DNA of 64,000 nt from the NCBI GenBank assembly GCA_031310005.1, contig CM062386.1:2356001-2420000 (forward strand), in the 5' to 3' direction. Positions 35,186-45,752 of this stretch are shown here, in pieces. Under the pieces are notes generated by a model that saw only the letters and a list, made by a program, of their open reading frames with translations, ran no database searches and had not been told where the DNA came from. Numbering within the stretch: the first letter of the stretch is position 1; every line of letters begins with the position of its first letter. The translations under genes and the position numbers were made by a program. The DNA comes from Dactylellina haptotyla. Taxonomy: Eukaryota; Ascomycota; Orbiliomycetes; Orbiliales; Orbiliaceae.

Positions 35186-38100
35186 AATACCACATGAGCG
35201 ATACACTCTACTTAAATATCGTTCGATCCTGACGACTATCACGAGGATGATTTCCAAAGCATTGACAACGGAGTTCTACTTTTCCCATTCATTTTCCCAT
35301 TCTTCTGCTTTCAAGTTATTATTTAGGGCGAATCGACCCTTTCGGAGGCTTTACTTTTAGCGTTGGAGTTCCAAAATACCATGGGCATCGTTTGGGGTTT
35401 GGGGGGTTTTTTTTTTGCAAATACCGCATATTTCTAGGATGTTTTCTTCTTTGTTTGAACCGTAGGCCAACATGTACAATATGAAATATTCGGCTTTCGA
35501 GAGGAGAACATTCCATAATATTCAATTTTCTCTAATACATGAAAACCATAAGTTTGTTACCACTTTGTTATTCAGTAGTCGTTGAACGTGACATCATTCC
35601 CTAGAACTCAGGTAATGAAGTGCGGATTCGCAATTTTGTTCTTTAAAACCACACCTCCTTGAAATGCCTATAGTAGGGCATTATCAAGAAGTTTGAAGGA
35701 TCAAAGTTAGTGTCTGTGAAAACTTGGATTCGTCGATCACCTATGCTATTTTACGTGGGAGACCCTGATTGTAGATGCACGTGTCTCAGACTTCTAGCTC
35801 CTCTCCACAATATCGCAATCCCATGCCTATAACGACTTGTGCGCACCGGATGCAGATTCAAACCACAGAAACTAGCTGGATGAACAAACCATCAGCATGT
35901 CACGACTTGGTATCGAATACACACAAAAATTCTAGTTTGAAATTTAGACGGCTTCTCGTGACAACTTAATTTTACTCTTGTATTCCGTACGTTACCGGCA
36001 GCTTGGTTCCAAGGCAGGCATAATTGTGCTCGGTTCAATGCTCAATGACGTGGTGTACCATATGCTGTGATTGCAGCTTTAAGGTACATGTACCTACACC
36101 GCCTCCCTTTACAATTATCCAATAGAAATTGTGCAAAGATAGGACACTTGCGGTGAGTTACTGGCTCCTGGCTGGATCAAAATGGCATTTTGGGGCCGCT
36201 CACTTCTAACATACCCCATACGATGCTCCATTTTGTGTCTTCCTCTTCACCAACCAATTGCAGATTTCTCTCCTCCATCCACAGTTTCAGGTCCATCTCT
36301 GCAAACTCCGAAGAAAGCAAGAAAAGAAAAAAGAAAGAAAGAAAGAAAGTAAAAAAAGGAATTAGTGGCCTCGTATTCACGGTTGATTGCTTTTTCAAGC
36401 GTGGAGGGTCTAATTTTCTTTCCTTTCTTTCTTTCTTTCCGAAAAATTTAATTCACGTAACAAACGTCCACAAAGGCTGAGCCTTTTCCGCACACGAACG
36501 CCTGTCCCACGCTGAAGGATGACCCTAATGCCCCGAAGACCTAATACAAACCGCTGATTGGATAATCTGGGGGAAGGAGGAAGAAAAAAGAAAAACGGCT
36601 AACGTGGGAGCAGCCACATTTCTCTCCCATCGATCGATGGATCCAGGTCATTGGAACTCGTTCCTATTGGTCAGAATTACTGGTGCGACCACCAAAAAAG
36701 TACAGATAGCCAAGAAGAGAAAGAGGTGGAGAGGGGAGAGAAAAAAATCCCCTTTTTTCGAAGACGGTTTGGCATCAACCTGCCTAATTCATGTGTCGAC
36801 AAGACGTTAGAGCGTTTTATTCTTCGAGAGTTTTTGGCTCATTCGAGAAACTATCGACAAGGTTCATCAGACTTGGCTCTCGTCGATGGGAGAAACATGG
36901 CTTTCTTATTTAGCTTTCCGCACTAATTTAGCACCACGAACCCGAGACCCGCGAAATATGGAACTAGGAGGACAAGGCTAGTATAGACGAGTTTGTCTGA
37001 GTCTTGTTCAGCTAGTGTGGGGGATATCACGCGGTCTGGAGGCGAATAGATTCTCGATATTACTATCGAGTAATCCATTGTCCCAAAGGCTAAGCGGTCA
37101 CTAAAACGGATTCTAAAAAAAATTCTCCTTTGTTGGGTCCAGCCTTCTCGTGGACCATGTCAGTTTTTTCAACCAAGTATGATGCTCAGGCCCTCAAACC
37201 CCCAATCACCGCCCAAAACACACTCCCACCTTTGTGTGGTGGCCCAATGCAAGGGGGAGAGGTTGAAATTAACATATTCTGGCTCGCCTAGCCATGCACG
37301 AGTGCGAAGTGCGAGTGCGAGATTCCAGGACCATCATCCCCAATATTTGCAATATTTGAGGACTGTCAATCGAAAGCCTCCCCAACCACTAGCACAAGGA
37401 GCCAACCACAGACCCACCACGCAGGCTCTACGAATACAAGTTTGGTATCATCCCAGCATATCTCAAAAGGGGCCATTTACATGTAGGTTCGAAAACGTCA
37501 AAGCCGAATATTATATTTCCCCACTCGCCAACAATTTAACCAACATCATTTCACATTGTCTTGAAGTACCTAATGTCCGATCGCTCAATTGCCGACGCAT
37601 TCCGCCGATCCATTTTGTGGGGTGCTTCCCAAGTCCCTTGGAGGTTTAGTTGAAAACCAAGGCCCCACTTTCCGATACTTGGGGACTGATTACCATATTT
37701 GTTGCAAATCTCGAACCTCTTGGTTAGTCCCCAATGGCGTTTCGTGGGGAAGCAGATTTTCCCCAGAAACAAAAGAAAAACAGAAAAAAATTTAAAAAAT
37801 AGTGCAGCTATTCCTGCAGAAACGATTGTTCGGCCGTTCGAAGACTCCTTGCAGCCTCGGCATATGCTTAGCTTAGAAAGAAACGGCTGAGATAGTCTCG
37901 CGGTTGTAAAAGGCAGCGTGATTGGCTAGTCCAGCTACACGAACGGAATTCTGTCCTCAAAGACCAAGGCGTCCCCTTGCATAGTGGTACCTCTTGCGTA
38001 CATCTCTTGAACGTTATCATATCTGGCTGGTGCTATTGCATATAATATGGTACTGATACATGTGTATATTATACATATCCTCCTCCATCGGGCTAAAGTA

Positions 38101-38294
38101 CAAGATTGGAACTAGTCTAAAATGAATATTACCATGCTCTTCACTTCGCTAGATCGGTTGGGCTAAAATCGCATCAAGCAAATAGACCTCTACTTGGTAG
38201 AGATTCGCGTAGCTGCTGTATCCTCAAAGTTCCTACCAGGTATAGCTGGATTGGGACGGTGCATATTCCCCGGATATTTCTTGTGTAAGGCTGG
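35186..38294. other. Intergenic region, about 3.1 kb, without supported genes
   Basis: It should contain the gluconokinase 3' UTR at the left and the E2 gene 3' UTR at the right. A GAAA-type run lies near 36325-36352 and A-runs near 36740 and 37785. The longest frame (about 37179-37649) is Pro/Gln/His-rich without family likeness. G- and T-runs occur near 35395-35415. Confidence 0.5.
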
Positions 38295-39894
38295 CTACCT
38301 TAGCTTGGATATCAGAAGTTCCGGCTCCTCACAATATCGTTTTACCAAAGAAGCCATTCGTGCCATTGTGCCACCGTCTATCACGCGGTGATCCGCAGAC
38401 TAAAATTACGGATTTAGAATGTTAGCAGACCTCTCTCGATCGGAATGCAAGCTTGCTCGGAACTGGTTTTTAGAGAGCACAAGATATAGCAAATAACTCA
38501 CCCATGAAAAGTTCACTACTGACTTGGGCACAATTGCCCCATTCTCATCAAACGCGGGTATGACCTTCGTCCTTCCGATTCCCATGATTGCTACCTCGCT
38601 AGTGACAACCACAGGCGCAACATACGTGCCTCCGACGTTGCCAATGTTACTCAATGTGATCGTGCCGCCTTTCAAATCCGTGGCGGAAAGTTTGCCCATG
38701 CTCCCCGCAGCCTGTAACCGATTCAGTTCCGCTGCGATTTCTAAAATGCTCAAATTTTGCACATTCTTGATGTTGGGCACGAGCAGACCGGAGGGAGTAT
38801 CCATAGCGACGCCAATATTGTGCGAGGGCCGCATGACTAGCTTAGGTTTCGCCTCCTCAGTCAGGTCGACCCGGCTGTTGATTAGCGGGAATTCCTCGAG
38901 CGCAACGGAGACGGCCTTGATAAAGAATGGCATATATGATATCTTTTTTGCTGGTTGATCACTAGAATGTGCGAGGTTCTTATTGATGGTGTTACGCAAG
39001 GTAACGAGTCGATCCATGCTCGCCTCATCTGCATATAAGAAGTGAGGTATGGTTAGAGATTTGGTCATCATCTTGAACATCTGGTTCTGGACTGGTGTTA
39101 ACGGCACGGTTTGTTCCTCAAGAGCTACCGTTGAAGTTATCCTCGGGCGGCCAGTTGATACTGGGCTCGTAGACACGGATGCCTCGGGTTCATCGACATA
39201 TCTTTCCACGTCTTCTTTGAGCACTCTACCGTCCTTGCCCGTGCCCGTGATTTTTGTGATATCGATGTCTCTCTCTTTGATCAGTCGACGGACAGCAGGC
39301 GTAGCTAACGTCTTGTGCCTCCCACTGCTGCTGTTTTTACTGGGGTTTGCAAAGGATATGTTATTTGTCTCCGGAGTTGGGTTCGTCTGGACTAGTGGAT
39401 CTCTTGTTTGCGCCGGGGATTCCGACTTCGATCCCGATGCCGCTGTCGCGTCTACAAGCTGCGGGGCGTCCTCTGGCACGTCCGCCATGTCGATATCAAC
39501 CAGAGGTTTCCCAACTATTGCCATATCGCCGGCTTCATAGTATAGCTTCTTGATAACACCATCGTATCTGGATGAAATCTACAACAAAAAATCATTAGCG
39601 GCCCTGGTAACCGTAGCTTACAGAAGCTAAACTAGGGAATGTGCGACCAACCTCCACCGAGGCTTTATCCGACTGCACCTCGCAGATGTTGTCGAACTGC
39701 TGTACTTGCGCTCCGGGCTGAACGAACCACTGTATGATCTCGCATTCTCGAATACCCTCACCGATATCTGCTAACAGGAATGGCTTGACCACTAGAACCG
39801 GTCGAGAGTAATGTAGATGCGCTCGTTGTAAACCCGCCTGCCACGCTACCCGGCTGCTGCTCCGTGTCCGTGAAAGGAGTGACCGTCGCCACAT
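38295..39894 (-). CDS. Branched-chain 2-oxoacid dehydrogenase E2 (dihydrolipoyl transacylase), mitochondrial
   Basis: Three exons, 39894-39652, 39578-38502 and 38399-38295, join in frame to 474 residues. Residues 1-30 are Arg/Ser-rich and non-acidic, a mitochondrial presequence. The lipoyl domain follows with DIGEGIRECEII and the lipoyl-lysine in SDKAS (K77). After an acidic/Ser linker comes the E1/E3-binding domain TPAVRRLIKERDIDITKITGTG (about 172-209). The acyltransferase core runs from about 235, with the catalytic motif DHRVIDG in the last exon (H444, D448). The ADIGEGI, PHFLYADE and IPLT-type core match branched-chain E2 better than pyruvate or oxoglutarate E2. The complex acts in matrix catabolism of Leu, Ile and Val. 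The frame extends upstream of 39894 only to a TTG. No defects are seen. Confidence 0.93.
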
Positions 39895-40906
39895 CACTTT
39901 ATTCCTGTCGTTTCGTGAAGAGAGCGGGTTCCGGCGCAATTTACCCTAGGGAGTGCTGGGTATATACGTATTTATTACGAGTGAATTCAAAGAGACGTCG
40001 TTATTCTATACAGTTGCTGGAAAACAAGAGAACGGGGCAGGGAACCGGGCGAACAATTAGAATCAGGGGAGGAATCGAGGGATGGATGGAACGAAATGAA
40101 AGAAGCGGACGTGAATCCCCCGAGGATAGATATCAATGGTAAACTCGGAGCGGAGCGGTAGAGTGGGAGCGAAGGGAAGCTGTGCGAGCTCGTGTGGTTT
40201 TTCCGGGGAAGCCAGAAAGACAGCCGCTTAACATCGGCATTGCAGCTGCTTTTGAGATGTCCACCACATCCACCGCGGTACAACCCAGCCATCGCCCGGG
40301 GTTCGCAGCCCGCCGCCAGCATCACGTGTGCGCGGCAACGCACGACTCTGTTGCATTCTGTTGCATTCTGTGCATCTCGCATCTCGCATCTCGCCGCTGT
40401 CGTCCGGGGAGAATGGCTCGCAGACGGTCGACGATGGGGGGTGGGGGGTGGGAGATCACAGACATATGTACGTCCCATATAGACCTCAAAAGTACCTGCC
40501 TCGGTTGCGGCACGGTACCTTTGGGGTCCTGGTTCAGAACAAACTCCTTTCAGAGTAACCTCTGTTTAACACATGGTATACGCTTTCTTTAATTTGTCCC
40601 TGGTAGTCGTGGAGACATCGCTATTGGTATATTTAGACACCACAAGGATAGGAAGGAGGTAGGATGGCAGCGCCGGAATACCGCTTCCAAGATTTTACAT
40701 TTTGAGATATCATATTCTCTGGAAATTTTGAGCAAGAGGGTCAAGGGTATATACCATGTTTTAAGATTCCTTATATATATATAACTTGAAATGCCCATTA
40801 TATATAAACTAAAACGCCCACTGTGCCCCGTACCGCTATAGCATGGACTCCCGTATTGCTAAAAATGATAAAGCAAAAAGAAGAAGAAAATGAATGAAAG
40901 AAACGC
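39895..40906. other. E2-PEX20 intergenic region
   Basis: Both neighbours are on the minus strand, so this holds the E2 promoter and PEX20 3' UTR. Overlapping frames of up to 163 codons near 39987-40592 exist on both strands. They are compositionally odd (His, Arg, Cys-rich) and tile the same repeated words (for example TCTGTTGCATTCTG and CATCTCGCATCTCGC near 40350-40395), so I do not call them genes. Confidence 0.45.
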
Positions 40907-42101
40907 CTACTGATAAACAAGCCGACACCCGTTATCGTACGTATTACCCCTATGAAGCGCTAGTCCGAACCGCCCCGCGTCCGCATCTCCGCTTTCAAAC
41001 ATGTCCGTAACTCTATCTTGTTCCTGCCTGACCTGGGGGTGTGGTTGCCCGTACCTCAGTCTCCCGGCGCACTCTACTTGGGAAATAATATGAGGAGAAA
41101 AAAAGAAAAGGAAAAGAAACGAAGGCTATACCTCAACCATCTTGCCGTCCTCCACTCGCACCGTCTTATCTCTCAGCTTACGCATTAGCGCAACAAACTG
41201 GCTCTCCTGGAATTTCTTAGACGTATCCTGACTCAGCGTATCCACAAGCTGTCCCGCTGTTCTCGCCAGCTCGTCTGCGTCTTCTTGCGAATTGTCTTTC
41301 TCTTCCGCCTTTGTTTCCTGTTCGGACACAGGTTCCGCTACTTGCGAAAGGGGAGTTTGTAGCGGCTGCGGGACTTCTCGCTGTGGGAAGCTCCCGAGCT
41401 CCTGGTGGCCGACAATTTGCTGCGCCGCAGCTTCTTCGAACATTTGGTCGAATTCGGCGTCGGTGTAATTCTCCACGGGCTTAACTACGCTGATCTGGGT
41501 GGCACCCTCAGGTGTGGAGTGGAGTGTTGTAGGGTAGGAGTTCATCACCCCGGGTCCCATGTATGCACTTCCACTATTCATACCGATGAAACCAGGTCCG
41601 AGATGGCTATTTTGCGGTATTACGGATGTGGTTGGGATCGCGGTGATAGGGCCGTTCATCTGGGAGAGGAATTCGGCACCCCAGCCACCGGAAAGGACGG
41701 GTGCTTGCTGTTGTAAGGGTGGAGGAGTATTTATTTGCAGACGCTGAAAGTCGGAGGCCCACGACTGTTGCTGGAGGGCGGGGGAGGACGCGGAAGGAGC
41801 GAAGTTTTGGAGGGAGGGGCGAGATCTGAGCTGCTGCTGCTGCTGCGACAGGCCGGGGGAGGCGCTCAGGAACTGCTCGAATTCATGGTCAAGAGGCTGC
41901 GCGGTGAGATTGGGTTGATGCCGGAATTGCTAGGGAGGGGGGGTGTTAGCAATGGAGATGGAGATGACGGGGAAGAGGACGCACAGAAGAAGCTTGTGAC
42001 GACGATCTGAAGCGGTCCTGCTGAAGGGATCTGTCGAGAGAGGTGTGGTTCTTGAGGTTCTGCAGCGGGTTAGACGGCCCGCACATGGAAGGGGACGCCA
42101 T
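40907..42101 (-). CDS. PEX20: Peroxin 20, co-receptor for PTS2 peroxisomal import
   Basis: Three exons, 42101-41985, 41929-41132 and 41032-40907, join in frame to 346 residues. The N-terminus MASPSMCGPSNPLQNLKNH carries the single conserved cysteine (C7) used for monoubiquitin-driven receptor export, with a lysine at 17 nearby. Gln-rich sequence follows, then two WxxxF motifs, SWASDF and GWGAEF, of the type that bind PEX14 or PEX13. The conserved C-terminal block reads DELARTAGQLVDTLSQDTSKKF, then FVALMRKLRDKTVRVEDG. Reading past the second donor would stop after one more codon (V, then TAG). Splicing to the CCCCCAG acceptor instead adds 41 residues ending CRLVYQ, in frame. PEX20 works with PEX7 in filamentous fungi. 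Its 5' neighbour is the divergent bZIP gene. Confidence 0.92.
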
Positions 42102-42593
42102 GGCTCAGACGATGTAAGAGACGACTACAAGGAGGCAGGTTGCAAAGGAGAGAATAGCGACGGTGGTGATGAAGGTGGTGGTGGTGATAATGGTGAGAGG
42201 AGGAGGAGGAGCCGGAGGAGGAGGAGGCCGGGGAGGTCATGGAAGGGAAGAAAAGTCCGGAGAGGACCTCGGCTTCGGCTATCATGTGAAGCCAGCAGCC
42301 GAACAGCAGCCCGCGCGACAACACATTTCCCACAGCGGGCGCTGCGACGCGCAACTCATATATTCATATTCATATTGTACATCTACAATCAATGGGGAGG
42401 AAGTTCTTCCGCCTGGAGAGGAAGTGCGATGGGCGTTGGATACGTCACGATCGATTGGCATCGAAGTTCAGTGGGCACGAGTTTTCTGCCAGTTGGAGAA
42501 AAATGCAAGCTGTATTTTATGAATTCTGCTTCCCGAGTGCTTTGAACCGAACAGGAAGTTGACAAAACCCCCAATTGACATTTTATATGCATA

Positions 42594-42612
42594 TATATAT
42601 ATATATATATAT
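42594..42612. repeat. AT dinucleotide microsatellite
   Basis: About nine AT units some 500 bases upstream of the PEX20 start, in non-coding DNA. Confidence 0.75.
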
Positions 42613-43361
42613 CGAGACGAGCGCCCTCCGACGAAACGAAGACTGAATTCCCAGCACCGAAATCCTAGAATACGAGAGGTTGAATATCAATTGGGAAGCT
42701 GGGTGGAAGCTTGTTGGAAACTTCCGACGGGGTCTGCGCAAGGAGGGCCGGGGTAGACGGACGAGCTGAGATTTGACCGAGCGTAATTGTGCATTGCACC
42801 GCCCCGTCAAGCGACAAGCTAACGGGAAGCGATTGGCTGGTCAGATGTAATGGTTCCATCGCATCCCACAAGGGAGGAAAAAAAAAAAAAAAAAAAAGAT
42901 GGTAATTTCAGACGGGCAATCCTAATGATGGGGAATGTATCGATAATTTAGGTGTAACCGCCAGGGCAGGCAGAAAAGGGAGTCGGTGGAGGAGGTGGTT
43001 GAGGCTCTCCGTCTGCCTGCGTGTCTGCCGCGCAATCGCACCAGATGTGAACTCGAGACAACGTTAGCAAGAACTGGAAGATGAAAAGTCCAGTTTCCAA
43101 ACCGAAGACAACAGTAACGATGATGGTTGGAAAAATAAATAAATAATAAAATAAAATAAAACAAAAAATAAAGGAGGGGAGAGTTCAATTTCCAATTAGG
43201 AACGGAAGGCGGGGGGGAAATGCAGCAGCGCGACACCGACAGTGAGCAGACCGCACCAGCGACGGCGGCGGTGAGAGAGGGCAGAATAATATAACCCACA
43301 AAATCGCGCAGCGGGCACGCGAAACGGATCCATTGCACTTTTGGCAGCCTGTTTGATTCGA

Positions 43362-43368
43362 TGAGTCA
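43362..43368 (+). promoter_or_regulatory. Perfect GCN4/AP-1 type site TGAGTCA
   Basis: An exact TGAGTCA (palindromic core TGACTCA on the other strand) about 530 bases before the proposed bZIP ATG. This is the canonical recognition sequence of GCN4/CPC-1 family bZIP proteins, one of which is encoded next to it. A second copy is at 43913. Binding is inferred. Confidence 0.6.
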
Positions 43369-43639
43369 CCGGCCAAGCGAGACAGTTCGGTTTTCCTGAT
43401 CCGGCCACCGGCAGCGAGGCAGGAAGAGTCATCGCCTGGTGGACCCACCGCCGGCTTCCAGAATGCAGGTTGGCGGAAATTGGCACGATTTGGAATAGGA
43501 ATACCAGGCCTGCGTCCAGATCGATCCGTCGTCGAGGTTCGTGTAGGCAGATGGGCCGGATAGGTAGACGGGCTTAGGTAGATGGCCCGCCGTGTGCGAT
43601 TGACGTCGTCGCTGGCGTGTGCCCTACTCGTACTCCTGC

Positions 43640-43800
43640 TAATACCACGATCACGATCACTATCACTATCACCATCACCATCACCATCACAATCACCAGC
43701 ACCGCTGCTGCCATCGTCGACGCTGTCTCGCTCTCGTTGGGGAAGGGATGTGCCGGGTGAGGTGCCTTGTGGCATGCACCAGCACCAGCACCAGCACCAG
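43640..43800. repeat. Imperfect hexamer and CACCAG repeats
   Basis: About ten imperfect copies of a GATCAC/TATCAC/CATCAC unit run to about 43700, and a CACCAG run of four to five units is at 43778-43802. Both lie just upstream of the bZIP gene's proposed first exon. The minus-strand frame through them gives repetitive Asp-Gly and Cys-Trp strings. Confidence 0.7.
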
Positions 43801-43892
43801 CAGCGGCCGGGCTGTTTGACAAGCAAGCCAAACGTACCAAACCAAACGAGAGTGGAGCCGCCCATCCCTGCGGGCACCATTTCCTGGCCCGT

Positions 43893-45752
43893 ATGAAAAG
43901 TATAAGTATCCGTGAGTCACCCGCCTCTGCCCTCCCCCAATCCCTCTCGCCACATACACTCTCCCACGCACACAACATCATCACACACACCCAATTATCT
44001 ATCTATCTATCTATCTAGCTAGCCAGCTATCTATCTACCCACTGTAGATAACATTCTCTTCTTCTCACCCGAACAAAAAACATAAATATATACCCGTAGA
44101 GATCCCGTCGAGATGGCCGCTTAAACCAGCTCCCCCAGCTCCCCGTTGCCCCCTCCTCCTCCTCCTCCCATTTATTTTAAACCCCCCCCAAAGTAGACAA
44201 AATAGCTTCCCAGCTCTTCAATCAGGCCCCGTCTTTCCAAGACTCGCCTGATCTTACAACCTTCAAAATAACTTCGCTCAGCGAGTTGACCCCCCCACAA
44301 ACCTTCAAAATTTCACCCTCAACGGACGCTTTGCGTTACGCACAAGCCCAAGAAACCCCGCCAGGATGGCCTTCCCAACCAGCTCCCCATTCGCCTGCCA
44401 GGCACACTCCAGCAGACAACAGCCTCTTCCCTCCCAGCTCAACCCCGCAGACCTTCAACGCCGACTTCGAGCTCTTCGGTCCCGCCGACCCTCCCCCGCA
44501 GAGAACTTCTGTCCCTGATTCATCCGCCTCGAACAAGCAAATCGGCGACGCCGTTTTCAATCTAGGTTACACTACTTCTCTGCCCCCCGCTCGCAACTGG
44601 TCTGCCGTCTCCGCGTCCACCCCGACAAACTCTCTCGTCCAGCGATCCCCGTTCGTCCCTGCCGCCGCCGAGTTCAATCCCGCATTGATCGAAACTCTGT
44701 CTGACGTCCAGCGGTCCAATCTCATCAGAGGTATTTCCCCCCGCCTGTTGAACAAATCAACAACAACAACAACAATCACAAGAACAACACCATCATCCGT
44801 GAATCCTGAAACCTATGTTGTGTCCCTGCCCCCCATCGCGCAGATCTTCAACATGAACGTGAACTCGCTCGAGCCTGTCCTGCAGCTCGACATCGACATG
44901 TTCCTCGAAGACTCCGACTCCCCCTCTGCCTCCTGTTCCCCCTCCACCCCTTCCCCTCCTTCTGCCTTTGCATCGCCCTTACTAAACAATGGTCCCAAAT
45001 CTACAGAGTTCAGCAGACGCCAACGAAACATGGAAGAAGAGCTCTTGAGCTTGGCTGGCCTCGAGGCCTCGCCTCTCCACGCCAACGACATGACCTTCTC
45101 TCCGAATAACCCTCTCTTCCACGACTTCTCTCCCTTCATTGGCACCATCCCCTACACGGGTCGCACCAATGACACTCTCGACGACTCCCCAACCGGCCTC
45201 GACACCCCACTTTTCGGTGCTGACGATGCCGCTCTCGATGACTGGACTCCTCTCTTCTCGAGCGAAGAGCAGATGAACTTTGCTGCCAACCAGGCGGCCC
45301 CGGTCCCCATGGAGCATACCCCCTCCACGGATGCCCTCATCAATCCAGCCGCCTTGATGCTCGGTGGTTCTGAGTCCACAACTCCTCCTCTGTCTGCCGT
45401 CATCCCATCCCGGCAGTTCAGCACGGACTCCAACAAGTCTCGCAGCCCGCCGTCGCCATCCCCCAAGAGCAAGCCTCTCTCCATCAATGGCAAGCGTGCT
45501 TCCCTCACCGGCGTCAGCCGACGGAAAGCCTCCACTGATTTGCCACCCGTTCAGTTCGATCCCTCGAACCCGGTTGACATCAAGCGAGCCCGAAACACAA
45601 TGGCTGCCCGAAAGTCCAGAGCCAGGAGAGTCGAGAAGATGGAAGAGCTCGCTGAGGCCGTCGACAAGCTCCAGGCCGAAGCTCAAGCCCTCAAGGAAGA
45701 GAGAGAGTACTATAAGAACCTCGCCCGCCAGCACGGCGCTTTAGTCGATTGA
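43893..45752 (+). CDS. cpcA: GCN4/CPC-1 type bZIP transcription factor (CpcA-like), start tentative
   Basis: The body is open from 44197 to 45752. It ends in a bZIP at the extreme C-terminus: basic region RARNTMAARKSRARR, then a leucine zipper of about four heptads starting at MEELAEAVDKLQAE, ending LVD. An N-terminal acidic, Pro/Ser-rich region (FLEDSD, DDWTPLF) fits the GCN4-type activation domain. This is the activator of general amino-acid control. No ATG starts the long frame: its first codons would be TTG, and the first in-frame ATG would lose about 190 residues. The best model adds an exon 43893-43911 (ATG, GTGAGT donor) spliced to a TAG acceptor before 44197. It is phase-correct and gives 525 residues. 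The donor overlaps a TGAGTCA site, so this start is uncertain. Confidence 0.88.
43913..43919 (+). promoter_or_regulatory. Second perfect TGAGTCA site, overlapping a candidate splice donor
   Basis: TGAGTCA lies one base inside the sequence read above as the GTGAGT donor of intron 1. It could be a GCN4-family site used for autoregulation, the donor, or both. Position and sequence are seen; function is inferred. Confidence 0.5.
43996..44030. repeat. CTAT tetranucleotide repeat
   Basis: About six CTAT units, then a degenerate AGCTAGCCAG, then more CTAT. It lies in the presumed leader or first intron of the bZIP gene. Confidence 0.7.
44113..44124 (+). promoter_or_regulatory. Candidate three-codon upstream ORF (MAA-stop) in the bZIP leader
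   Basis: ATGGCCGCTTAA is the only ATG between 43920 and the coding body. GCN4, CPC-1 and CpcA mRNAs are controlled by short upstream ORFs that delay reinitiation, so this position is suggestive. If the intron 43912-44196 is real, the ORF is spliced out and not used; the two readings are alternatives. The sequence is seen; the role is inferred. Confidence 0.3.

Larger units (their letters stand above)
42102..43892. other. Divergent promoter interval between PEX20 and the CpcA-like bZIP gene
   Basis: About 1.8 kb shared by two outward-facing genes. It has a perfect GCN4-type TGAGTCA at 43362-43368, an AT run at about 42594-42612, an A-run at 42877-42895, and GGT- and GATCAC/CATCAC-type imperfect repeats. 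A 231-codon minus-strand frame at 43185-43880 is made mostly of those repeats (CW-CW and DGDG patterns) and is rejected as a gene. Confidence 0.55.

Noticed and set aside
43185-43880. 231-codon minus-strand frame between PEX20 and the bZIP gene
   Set aside because: It is built from the hexamer and CACCAG repeats (CW-CW and DGDG patterns) and shows no domain.
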